Notes under the pieces: generated by a model
Databases searched by the model: none
What the model was told of the DNA's origin: nothing
The model's input: the letters and a program-made list of their open reading frames with translations, nothing else
Made by a program: the position numbers and the translations under genes
Shown: positions 57,046-64,000 of the stretch, one piece after another
Position numbering within the stretch: position 1 is the stretch's first letter
Layout of the letters: each line of letters begins with the position of its first letter
Assembly (NCBI RefSeq): GCF_000013745.1
Contig: NC_007925.1
Coordinates: 1,488,001 to 1,552,000 of the forward strand
Reading direction: 5' to 3'
Source of the DNA: Rhodopseudomonas_A palustris_F
GTDB lineage: Bacteria; Pseudomonadota; Alphaproteobacteria; Rhizobiales; Xanthobacteraceae
Length of the DNA stretch: 64,000 nt

Positions 57046-57501
57046 ATGACCCTCAGCTTCGAAGATTTCCCGCCCGGTCCTTTCGGCAGCTTCGGCCCGC
57101 GCCGCGTCAGCCGCGAGGAGATCATCTCCTTTGCCGCGGAGTACGATCCGCAGCCGATGCATCTCGACGACGAAGCCGCCAAGCACGGCATGCTGGGCGG
57201 GCTGTCGGGCTCCGGCTGGCACCTCTGCGCACTGATGATGCGGATGCTGTGCGACGGCTTTCTGTTGCGCACCGCCTCGCTCGGCTCCCCCGGGGTCAAC
57301 GAGCTGCGCTGGCTGTCGCCGCTGCGGCCCGACGACGAATTGATGCTGGACGTCGAGGTGATCCAGAGCCGGGTCTCCAACAGCCGCCCGGACACCGGGA
57401 TCGTCACCTTCGGCTGCCGGCTGCGCAACGCCGGCGGGCAGATCCTGCTTGAAGCCGTGACGCCCATCATTTTCAAGCGTCGCGACTCGGATGCGGCATA
57501 G
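57046..57501 (+). CDS. MaoC-fold dehydratase-like protein 1
   Basis: 151-residue hot-dog fold protein. The (R)-hydratase active-site pattern is present as EYDPQPMHLDDEAA (Asp and His) with SGSGWHLCALMMRML following. It may hydrate or dehydrate enoyl-CoA, or act as a related thioesterase-type enzyme; substrate unknown. A second gene of the same family begins 9 bases downstream, suggesting a heterodimer or sequential pair. I start at the ATG at 57046 (MTLSFEDF). Confidence 0.85.
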   Translation: MTLSFEDFPPGPFGSFGPRRVSREEIISFAAEYDPQPMHLDDEAAKHGMLGGLSGSGWHLCALMMRMLCDGFLLRTASLGSPGVNELRWLSPLRPDDELMLDVEVIQSRVSNSRPDTGIVTFGCRLRNAGGQILLEAVTPIIFKRRDSDAA

Positions 57502-57510
57502 GCAGGCAGC

Positions 57511-57993
57511 ATGCAGTTCTTCGAAGACCTCGTCATTGGTCAGCGCCGCGAGCTGGGGTCGTTCACATTTACCGCCGAATTGATCAAGGCATTCGCCGAG
57601 CAATTCGATCCGCAGGCCTTTCATCTCGACGAAACCGCCGGGGAGCGATCATTGTTCGGCGGGCTTGCGGCTTCCGGCTGGCATATCGGCGCGGTCGGTA
57701 TGAAGCTGCTGGTGGCCGATGGCGAGCGCCAGGCCGCCGAAGCGCTGGCGCGGGGCGAAACCCCCGCGGTGTGGGGACCGTCGCCGGGATTTCGCGACTT
57801 GCGTTGGATCAAGCCGGTGCTGGCGGGGGACAGCATCAGCTTCGCCAGCACGACCGAATCACTGCGCAGGTCGGAGTCGCGGCCGCAATGGGGAATCGTG
57901 CAAGCCCGCAATACCGGGACCAATCAGCGCAACGAGCTGGTCTTCTCTTTTCTTGCCTCGGCTTTTGTGCCACGACGTGCACCGGGGGCGTGA
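57511..57993 (+). CDS. MaoC-fold dehydratase-like protein 2
   Basis: 160-residue hot-dog protein clearly related to the preceding one. The active site reads QFDPQAFHLDETAG and is followed by GGLAASGWHIGAVGMKLL. The two proteins share the order FGSFGPR/GSFTF, D-PQ-x-x-H and SGWH, consistent with tandem duplication. The stop is followed by a non-repetitive AT-rich gap. Confidence 0.87.
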   Translation: MQFFEDLVIGQRRELGSFTFTAELIKAFAEQFDPQAFHLDETAGERSLFGGLAASGWHIGAVGMKLLVADGERQAAEALARGETPAVWGPSPGFRDLRWIKPVLAGDSISFASTTESLRRSESRPQWGIVQARNTGTNQRNELVFSFLASAFVPRRAPGA

Positions 57994-58111
57994 CCGACGT
58001 CGCGGCACCGATCAAGATATTTAATCAAATGCTATCCATTTCGCGGGAATCGCGAGGGGAACGGCTGCCGCGTTAACAAGTTATGAACCTTGTACGGGCT
58101 TTGTGGGACAG

Positions 58112-58291
58112 ATGAAGACGATGAACGAGACGGTGGGGACGATGGTGGCGGATCGGATGGGGTTGAAGATTGTAGGTTTCGTGTTTGCCACCGTCACGTT
58201 GGCAGTCATGATCACGACCGGAATGGTGGTCAAGGGTTACGCCGATGGCGCGTATTCGCTCGAGGTGCCGGCTCGGATGAGCAGCCGCTAG
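58112..58291 (+). CDS. Small single-pass membrane protein, hypothetical
   Basis: 59-residue protein starting MKTMNETVGTMV with one membrane helix (LKIVGFVFATVTLAVMITTG) and a short polar tail. An in-frame GTG at 58103 could add three residues. No family recognised; the strong hydrophobic segment and the surrounding non-repeat sequence support a real gene. Confidence 0.6.
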   Translation: MKTMNETVGTMVADRMGLKIVGFVFATVTLAVMITTGMVVKGYADGAYSLEVPARMSSR

Positions 58292-58340
58292 CAGCCAATC
58301 CGGTTCGCGCTGCGAACCGACCGATATTGCGAGACTGAAC

Positions 58341-58361
58341 TGGCCGGGCTTGTCCCGGCCA
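58341..58361. terminator. Hairpin related to repeat D after the small membrane protein gene
   Basis: TGGCCGGG-CTTGT-CCCGGCCA, an 8-bp stem 49 bases after the stop, with a short GTTTT further on. The same half-palindrome forms part of repeat D, so it is either a solitary half repeat or a terminator made from one. Confidence 0.45.
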
Positions 58362-58454
58362 TTCGCGTTTTCAGTGTGATGTTCTGGAGATGATGCTGCG
58401 AGATTGCCGACGCGCCGGACCGCTCGGCCGGGCGCATCGGGCTCGACGGCAGCC

Positions 58455-58868
58455 TCAGTCGTGACGCAGGTTTTCCGAGGTGCGCTTCCACTGTGCCACG
58501 TTGTCGGCGATCATCCGGGTCGATTTCATCGCCGCCTGGCTGAGCTGTGCGTAGCCGGAGATCTCGCGCTGCACGCGCTGGCCTTCGGCGTGCAATAGAT
58601 CGCGCAGCTCCTCGAGCTCGGAAACCAGATTTTCGATTTCGGTGAGCGACGTGCCGGCGACGCGCTGGATCAGCGAGTTGACGTTGTTGACGGTGGCCTC
58701 GGCGCTGGCGTCGGGCGCGGCGTCGGCGCCGATCGGCCCGGGCGTGGGCCGCCGCAAATAGGCGACATCGTTGCGCACGAAATCGCGGATGCCGGCTTCG
58801 ACGTCGGACACCGCGGCGAGATTGTTGTCGATCTCGGCGCTTTCGAGCTTTTCTGGTGTGGCGTTCAT
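58455..58868 (-). CDS. Conserved hypothetical protein with coiled coil
   Basis: 137-residue soluble protein. After a polar N-terminus, a helical segment (NVNSLIQRVAGTSLTEIENL) runs into a likely coiled coil (VSELEELRDLLHAEGQRVQR) and ends with IADNVAQWKRTSENLRHD. No catalytic motif or membrane segment. I cannot name a family; it looks like a structural or partner-binding protein restricted to close relatives. Confidence 0.7.
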   Translation of the reverse strand: MNATPEKLESAEIDNNLAAVSDVEAGIRDFVRNDVAYLRRPTPGPIGADAAPDASAEATVNNVNSLIQRVAGTSLTEIENLVSELEELRDLLHAEGQRVQREISGYAQLSQAAMKSTRMIADNVAQWKRTSENLRHD

Positions 58869-59016
58869 CGGCTGTTTCCCTGGTTGCGTTGATCGAGCGC
58901 GGTCCCCCGCACGATGTAACAGCCCATCAGTCCAGGGTATTTTGGCCGCAGCGCGGCCGATCTGCGGCTGCGGGTCGGTGATTCGATGGAATGCGCGATG
59001 GCGCGGAAGTTTGCGG

Positions 59017-59448
59017 TCAGGCGATCTGAGGCAGATCGATCGGATGCCCGAGCACCTGCTCGACCAAATCGAAGGTGTCGATCACGATGCGCATGCTCAC
59101 CAGTCGGCCGGCCTTGAACTGCGCGAAATGCGCCAGCCGCAGGCTGATCGGCTTGTTGGAATCGAGCGCGGTCAGCGAATAGCGGATCATCGAAGCCGCG
59201 GTATCCACGCCGAGCATCACCGCTTCGCGATCGAAGCGATGGACCCGCACGTTGTCGGCGATCTGGCTGCAGACCTCGAGCACCTCCGCCTTGCCGCGTT
59301 TGGGCCCGAAGAACGGGAACATATCGATCGGACCGTACATCCGCCAATCGACGTCGTCATCGAGCAGCGCGGCAAGGTCGTCGAATTGGCGTTCATTAAG
59401 GGCACGATGCAACGCGCGCGAAAAACGCCAGAGACTGTGCTCTGTCAT
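59017..59448 (-). CDS. NTF2/SnoaL-like domain protein
   Basis: 143-residue cone-shaped fold protein of the SnoaL/NTF2 group. The pattern ALHRALNERQFDDLAALLDD, WRMYGPIDMFPFFGP and C-terminal AGRLVSMRIVIDTFDLVEQV is typical. Members include ketosteroid-isomerase-like enzymes and stress proteins; no catalytic assignment is possible. Upstream (59449-59652) is AT-richer and likely carries its promoter. Confidence 0.82.
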   Translation of the reverse strand: MTEHSLWRFSRALHRALNERQFDDLAALLDDDVDWRMYGPIDMFPFFGPKRGKAEVLEVCSQIADNVRVHRFDREAVMLGVDTAASMIRYSLTALDSNKPISLRLAHFAQFKAGRLVSMRIVIDTFDLVEQVLGHPIDLPQIA

Positions 59449-59652
59449 CGGATCTCGTTTCTATACGGATTTTCAAATCAGCAGCGGTGCTTAGGACTCA
59501 TTCTGAGTCCGCACCAAAATGCTGCATTCCTGATTTACATCACTGAACTAGTGTCAATCGACGAAAATGCAATAGAATTTGTTGCGGTAATCCCGCGGCG
59601 AAATCGTGGCGGGAAATCCGGCGTGAGGCGGCTGCCGACGCGAAGAGTTCGG

Positions 59653-59916
59653 TCAGTCGCGTTCGTTCAGCGGACGCTGCTCGATGTGGAGCTCACCGTC
59701 GCCGATGGCGATCACGCCGAACAGCACCGCGCCGCCGACCGCGCCGATCACGGCGCCGAGCGGCATCAGGGTGAAGAACACCAGCGTGCTGCTGGCCTCC
59801 TGCGGGGTATCGACGATTTCGGTCCAGGCGACGCCGATGCCGATTCCCGCCGCGCCGCCGCCGAGCAGGCCCAGCACCAACCCCAGCGCTGCCAGCAGCG
59901 CGATCTTCATCGTCAT
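59653..59916 (-). CDS. Small two-helix membrane protein, hypothetical
   Basis: 87-residue inner-membrane protein with two glycine-rich hydrophobic helices (LLAALGLVLGLLGGGAAGIG and LMPLGAVIGAVGGAVLFGVI) and a short polar tail ERPL-like ending NERD. In-frame ATGs at 59928, 59916 and 59910 make the start uncertain. No family recognised. Confidence 0.68.
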   Translation of the reverse strand: MTMKIALLAALGLVLGLLGGGAAGIGIGVAWTEIVDTPQEASSTLVFFTLMPLGAVIGAVGGAVLFGVIAIGDGELHIEQRPLNERD

Positions 59917-59984
59917 GCGAACTCGCAAATGATCCCCACCGGGGATTGGTCGCGGCCGCCGGTGAAAAGGTTCAGCGCGCCGGG

Positions 59985-60686
59985 CTACAGCGGCTTGCCG
60001 ATCGTGACGTCGAGCGTGCCGATGCCGTCGACGCCGCAGGCGATGACGTCACCGGGGGCGAGTGCCGCGACGCCGGCCGGCGTGCCGGTCATGATGATGT
60101 CGCCGGCGCCGAGCGCCACTTGCTGGGATAGTTTCGCGATGATCTCCGGCACGTTCCAGATCATCTGCGCTAGATCGCCGCTCTGCCGCTCGCTGCCGTT
60201 CACCGACAACCAGATCCGGCCCTTGGTCGGATGACCGATGCTCGCGGCCGGCGCCAGCGCGCCGCACGGCGCCGACTGATCGAACGACTTGCCGATTTCC
60301 CAGGGCTGTTCCTTCTTGCGCGACGCCTGCTGCAGATCGCGCCGGGTCAGATCGATGCCGACGGCGTAGCCGAACACGCACTCCAGCGCGCGATCGGCCG
60401 GAATGTTGAGGCCGCCGCTCTTCAACGCCACCACCAGTTCGACCTCGTGATGCATGTCCTTGGTCAGCGGCGGGTAGGGGATGGTGGCGCCGTCCGGCGC
60501 GATCATGTCGGCGTGCTTGGCGAAGAAGAACGGCGGCTGCCGCTCGTCATTGCCCATCTCGCGGACGTGTTCGAGATAGTTGCGCCCGACGCACCAGATC
60601 CGCCGCACCGGAAAGCCGCGGCTGTCGCCGCTGACGGCGAGGGTGGGCTGCGCGGGGGCGGGGATCACGGTGGACGAAGCGGTCAT
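59985..60686 (-). CDS. Fumarylacetoacetate hydrolase family protein
   Basis: 233-residue FAH-domain enzyme. Metal-binding and catalytic stretches: RRIWCVGRNYLEHVREMG, DMHHEVELVVAL (acidic metal ligands), GYAVGIDLTRRDLQ and ADIIMTG-type GAGDIIMTGTPAGVAAL. Members hydrolyse acylpyruvates or decarboxylate oxaloacetate; substrate unknown. Starts 66 bases after the neighbouring ABC exporter stop, in the same direction. Confidence 0.92.
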   Translation of the reverse strand: MTASSTVIPAPAQPTLAVSGDSRGFPVRRIWCVGRNYLEHVREMGNDERQPPFFFAKHADMIAPDGATIPYPPLTKDMHHEVELVVALKSGGLNIPADRALECVFGYAVGIDLTRRDLQQASRKKEQPWEIGKSFDQSAPCGALAPAASIGHPTKGRIWLSVNGSERQSGDLAQMIWNVPEIIAKLSQQVALGAGDIIMTGTPAGVAALAPGDVIACGVDGIGTLDVTIGKPL

Positions 60687-60752
60687 GCTCGGACTTTCGA
60701 TGCGGGACAGGATCAGGCGAGCGCAACGCGATCGCCGGCGGACGACGGTTAG

Positions 60753-62555
60753 TTACGCGGAGGCGGCGATCGGTAACACAGGCGTGGCGTCGCGATGCTG
60801 CAGCCGGAAGAACGAGGCATAGCGGCCGTCGCGGCGCAACAGATCGTCGTGGCGGCCGCGCTCGACGATCTCGCCGCCCTCGACCACCAGGATGGCGTCG
60901 GCGTTCATGATGGTGTGCAGCCGATGCGCGATCACGATGGTGGTGCGGTTCTGGCACAGCCGATCGATCGCCGCCTGCACCAATTTTTCGGATTCCGAAT
61001 CCAGCGCCGCGGTGGCCTCGTCGAGCAGGATGATCGGGGCGTTCTTCACCAGCGCGCGGGCGATCGCGACGCGCTGGCGCTGGCCGCCGGACAATTGCGT
61101 GCCGTGCTCGCCGACCGGGGTGTCGTAGCCGAGCGGAAAACTCATGATGAAATCATGCGCGCTGGCGGCCTTCGCGGCGGCGACGATCTCGTCGTCGGTG
61201 GCGCCGATCTTGCCGAACGCGATGTTGCCGCGAATGGTGTCACGGAACAGATAGACGTCCTGGCCGACATAGGCAGTCTGCTGCCGCAGCGAACGCCGCG
61301 ACACCGACTGCACCAATTGGCCGTCGATCAGAATGTCGCCGGACTGATACTCATAGAGCCGCAGCAGCAGCGACAGCACGGTGGACTTGCCGCCGCCGGA
61401 GGGGCCGACCAGCGCGGTGACCTTGCCGGGTTCGGCGACGAAGCTCATATGCGACAGCACCGGCTCGTTCGGCCGATAGGCGAAGTTGACGTCGCGCAGT
61501 TCGACGCGCGCTTCGGTCAGTCGCAGCGCCGGCTTGTCGCTGTCGTCGGGCTCCGAGGCCGGACTGTCGACGATCTCCAAGAGCATCTTGGCGCCGACCA
61601 GGCTGGAATTGAGCTCGATGTTGAGCCGCGCCAGCCGCTTCGCCGGCTCGTAGGCCAGCAGGAACGCGGTCAGGAACGAGAAGAACTGACCGGGCGTGGC
61701 GCCCATCGCCACCACGCGGTAGCCGCCATACATCAGCGAGGCGGCGATCGCCACGCCGCCCAGCGTCTCCATCAGCGGGCTGGCGCGGTTGGAGACCTTG
61801 GCCATCTTGTCGGCGGTGGCCTGCACCGCGGCGATGTTGGCGTCGATCCGCTCGCGCATGGTCTGTTCGAGCGTGAACGCCTTGACGGTGCGGATGCCCT
61901 GCAGGCTCTCCTGCATGGTCTCCAGAATGTCGGCATTGCCGGTGAATTGGTTGTGGGCGAGGCCCTTGATGCGGCGGACCAGCTTGCGGATCACCAGTAG
62001 CGCCGGCGGCGCGATCAGGAAGCCGAACAGCGCCATGAACGGGTCCTGCATCAGCATCACGGTGACCAGCGCGATCAGCGACAGCAGATCGCGGCCGACC
62101 GCGTTGATCAGCAGGCTGAGCACCTGGGTTACCGAGGTGGCGCCGGCGGACAGCCGCGCCAGGAACTCGGAGGAGTGGCGGTCGGAAAAGAACCCGACGC
62201 TCTCGCTCATCAGTTTGGCGAACAGCCGGCGCTGATTGTTGGCGAGGATGGCGTTGCTGATCTGCGACAGCATCACGGTCTGGCCGTAGGTCGCAGCGCC
62301 CTTCAGCGAAAAGATCACGATGGTGACGATCGACAGGATGGCGATGCCGCGCACGTCCCGATCGACATAGGCTTTGTTGATGACCTCGCCGAGCAGATAG
62401 GCCGACAACGCGGTGGCGCCGGCCGCCACCGCCATCATGGCGAACGCCGTCAGATAGCGGCGCCAATACACCGCGCCCTGTTCCATCACCAGGCGGCGGA
62501 CCAGAATCATCGCGCCATAGGGATCGTCGGTTATCTTGCGTGGGGGTTCGGTCAT
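60753..62555 (-). CDS. ABC exporter, MsbA-like half-transporter
   Basis: 600-residue fused membrane-ATPase half-transporter acting as a homodimer. The N-terminal ABC_membrane domain (about residues 30-330) has six predicted helices. The nucleotide-binding domain shows Walker A GPSGGGKST, LSGGQRQRVAIARALV, Walker B ILLDEATAALD and IVIAHRLHT. The closest pattern is lipid A/multidrug exporters of the MsbA type; substrate unproven. I start at the ATG at 62555 (MTEPPRKITDD), dropping a longer, unrelated frame. Confidence 0.9.
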   Translation of the reverse strand: MTEPPRKITDDPYGAMILVRRLVMEQGAVYWRRYLTAFAMMAVAAGATALSAYLLGEVINKAYVDRDVRGIAILSIVTIVIFSLKGAATYGQTVMLSQISNAILANNQRRLFAKLMSESVGFFSDRHSSEFLARLSAGATSVTQVLSLLINAVGRDLLSLIALVTVMLMQDPFMALFGFLIAPPALLVIRKLVRRIKGLAHNQFTGNADILETMQESLQGIRTVKAFTLEQTMRERIDANIAAVQATADKMAKVSNRASPLMETLGGVAIAASLMYGGYRVVAMGATPGQFFSFLTAFLLAYEPAKRLARLNIELNSSLVGAKMLLEIVDSPASEPDDSDKPALRLTEARVELRDVNFAYRPNEPVLSHMSFVAEPGKVTALVGPSGGGKSTVLSLLLRLYEYQSGDILIDGQLVQSVSRRSLRQQTAYVGQDVYLFRDTIRGNIAFGKIGATDDEIVAAAKAASAHDFIMSFPLGYDTPVGEHGTQLSGGQRQRVAIARALVKNAPIILLDEATAALDSESEKLVQAAIDRLCQNRTTIVIAHRLHTIMNADAILVVEGGEIVERGRHDDLLRRDGRYASFFRLQHRDATPVLPIAASA

Positions 62556-62753
62556 CCGCGGTCCATCTGACGGCCAAGCAGCAAACGCCCGGGCGGTCGC
62601 CGCGAAACGCTCGTCTCCTTGCCCCCGATGGCGGGTTTTTTCAAGCCACTTCCGGGTGTTGTCCGGTGTCGGCAGGGCCAGAGCGGACCCGCTGCGAAGA
62701 AAAATCGGCTGTGAGCTCACGCCGTCACAGCCGCGACGGTTGAGGTGATCGTG
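62556..62753. other. Upstream region of the MsbA-like gene
   Basis: 198 bases with no gene, presumed promoter of the leftward exporter-FAH unit. No clear motif stands out. Confidence 0.35.
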
Positions 62754-62922
62754 TTCCGGGGGCGACGCGGCCCGCAGGGCCGCTTCGCTGAACCGGGACC
62801 GTTACGAGGCAGGCGTCTGGACCGTCACGATTGGATTGCTGGGAAGGCCGCGTTCCGTAACGGCCCCGGCTCTGCAGCGCGCCACGCCGCAAGGGCGGCG
62901 CGCCGCGCTGCGTCCGGGGCAC
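62754..62922. repeat. Interspersed repeat F, copy 2
   Basis: Second copy of the element at 2794-2924, same orientation. The shared core begins GCGTTCCGTAACGGCCCCGG (about 62850) and ends GTCCGGGGCAC. It lies between galE and the exporter. Confidence 0.6.
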
Positions 62923-62997
62923 GGCCAAGATGGGAGAAGCGTTGCGCCGCGTGAGGGCACGTCTCGCGGCAGAAAGAGCACGCTTCTCGTTTGACTG

Positions 62998-64000
62998 TCA
63001 GGCTGACAGCGCGTGTTGCAGGGGCCCCTGCCGCTCGCGGAGCAGTTTCTTTTCCCAGGCCAGCGCGTGAGCGACGATGGTGTCGAGGTCGTCGTAACGC
63101 GGCGTCCAATCCAGCGTGGCGCGAATCCGGGTGGTGTCGGCCACCATAGTCATGATGTCGCCGGGCCGGCGCGCGGCGGTCTGCACCGCGAAATTGCGTC
63201 CTGAGACCCGCCGCACCGCCTCAATCGTCTCGAGCACCGAAGTGCCGCGGCCGTAGCCGCAATTCAGCGTCACCGGCGCGCCGCCCTGGCGCAGATAGGC
63301 CAGCGCCGCGCGGTGCGCCTGCGCCAGATCGCTGACGTGGATGAAGTCGCGGATGCAACTGCCGTCCTTCGTCGGATAGTCGGCGCCGAACACGTCGATC
63401 TTGGCGCGCTGGCCGGTGGCGGCTTCGACCGCGATCTTCAACAGGTGCGTGGCGCCGACCGTGGCGAGGCCGATGCGCGCCTGCGGATCGGCGCCGGCGA
63501 CGTTGAAATAGCGCAGCACCACGTAGTTCATGCCGTGCGCGGCGGCGGTGTCGTGCAGCATGATCTCGCTCATCAGCTTCGAGGAGCCGTAAGGCGACAG
63601 CGGCCGGGTCGGCGCGTGCTCCGGCACCGGCACCTGATCGGGATTGCCGTACACCGCCGCGGTCGACGAGAAGATGAAACGGCGGACGCCGCATTTCACC
63701 GCGACGCTGAGCAGGTTGCGCGTCGTCATGGTGTTGTTGTGATAGTAGCCGAGCGGATCGCGCAGCGAGGCCGGCACAACGACGGAGCCGGCGAAATGGA
63801 TGATGGCGCTGACGCCATGGGCGGCGATCACGCCCTCGACCAGGTTCTCGTCGCCGGCGTCGCCGATGAACAGCGGCACGCCCTGCGGCAGCATCGCGGA
63901 AAAGCCGCTGGACAGATTGTCGATCACCACGACGGTCTCGCCGGCCTCAACCAGCGCGAGCACCATGTGACTTCCGATGTAGCCGGCGCCGCCGGTGACA
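62998..64000 (-). CDS. galE: UDP-glucose 4-epimerase (5' end outside the window)
   Basis: At least 334 codons of an extended short-chain dehydrogenase that interconverts UDP-glucose and UDP-galactose. The NAD-binding glycine motif VTGGAGYIGSH lies at the window edge, so only a few N-terminal residues are missing. The catalytic Ser/Tyr/Lys are in FSSTAAVYGNPDQVP and SPYGSSKLM. The C-terminus ends LSA after the usual WTPRYDDLDTIVAHAL. An internal ATG at 63966 is not the true start, since the glycine motif precedes it. Confidence 0.95.
   Translation of the reverse strand, partial: VTGGAGYIGSHMVLALVEAGETVVVIDNLSSGFSAMLPQGVPLFIGDAGDENLVEGVIAAHGVSAIIHFAGSVVVPASLRDPLGYYHNNTMTTRNLLSVAVKCGVRRFIFSSTAAVYGNPDQVPVPEHAPTRPLSPYGSSKLMSEIMLHDTAAAHGMNYVVLRYFNVAGADPQARIGLATVGATHLLKIAVEAATGQRAKIDVFGADYPTKDGSCIRDFIHVSDLAQAHRAALAYLRQGGAPVTLNCGYGRGTSVLETIEAVRRVSGRNFAVQTAARRPGDIMTMVADTTRIRATLDWTPRYDDLDTIVAHALAWEKKLLRERQGPLQHALSA

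Noticed and set aside
58103..58111. GTG at 58103 as start of the small membrane protein
   Set aside because: Possible, but the ATG at 58112 is simpler; three residues make no difference.

Overview
The window is high-GC chromosomal DNA from an alphaproteobacterium of the Bradyrhizobium/Rhodopseudomonas group (order Hyphomicrobiales). The reasons are the gene complement (GlpTPQUV glycerol importer, ScfR-type regulator divergent from a 545-residue isocitrate lyase, DUF4170, a RibH2-like lumazine synthase, DUF4282), the syntenic blocks lgt-midA-pgeF and rplY-pth-ychF, and the many palindromic intergenic repeats typical of this family. The genus is an inference. I see no rRNA, tRNA, CRISPR array, complete insertion sequence or prophage.

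Layout: 1-5165 is a glycerol-type ABC importer operon (glpT partial, glpP, glpQ, glpU, glpV) closed by a strong terminator. 5445-7248 holds an Old Yellow Enzyme (nemA-like) and a DUF1993 gene. 7359-12481 is a branched-chain amino acid or amide importer (LivM, LivH, LivF, LivG, LivK-like). 12598-14532 has a lytic transglycosylase and a DinJ/YafQ-type toxin-antitoxin pair. 14802-18312 has the acyl-CoA-responsive regulator divergent from aceA. 18716-21637 has a membrane-anchored unknown, a metallophosphoesterase, a NUDIX hydrolase and a GNAT acetyltransferase. 21881-24552 is a MarR/response regulator/histidine kinase operon divergent from ilvE. mutL and arfB follow. 29270-36683 is an envelope-maturation block: ileS, lspA, a possible DUF3035/BamF-like protein and an M16 protease pair. 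36952-37737 is a second toxin-antitoxin pair (ParS/MbcA-like and RES). 37741-41803 has an acetyltransferase, ribF, RNase T2 and small exported proteins. 42063-44992 is a putative Zur-controlled DUF2946 gene plus ZnuD-like TonB receptor. 45276-49948 has proC, ybjN-like, ribH-like, prs and a lipoprotein. 50110-52878 is lgt-midA-pgeF. 53097-56403 is ubiK, rplY, pth and ychF. The remainder holds small membrane proteins, two tandem MaoC-fold proteins, an NTF2-like protein, a fumarylacetoacetate hydrolase family enzyme, an MsbA-like exporter and the start-truncated galE.

Most of the window is housekeeping. The points most worth a second look are: a lumazine synthase homologue that seems to lack the catalytic histidines; a sugar acetyltransferase whose best start is a CTG overlapping the ribF stop; a Zur-like palindrome lying on the apparent start codon of the DUF2946 gene; a MarR palindrome centred on its own start codon; a 36-bp duplication of a gene 3' end beside a toxin-antitoxin module; an antitoxin with a histone-H1-like tail; and at least eight families of palindromic repeats filling nearly all long intergenic gaps. 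I did not identify a convincing wholly new multi-gene system.
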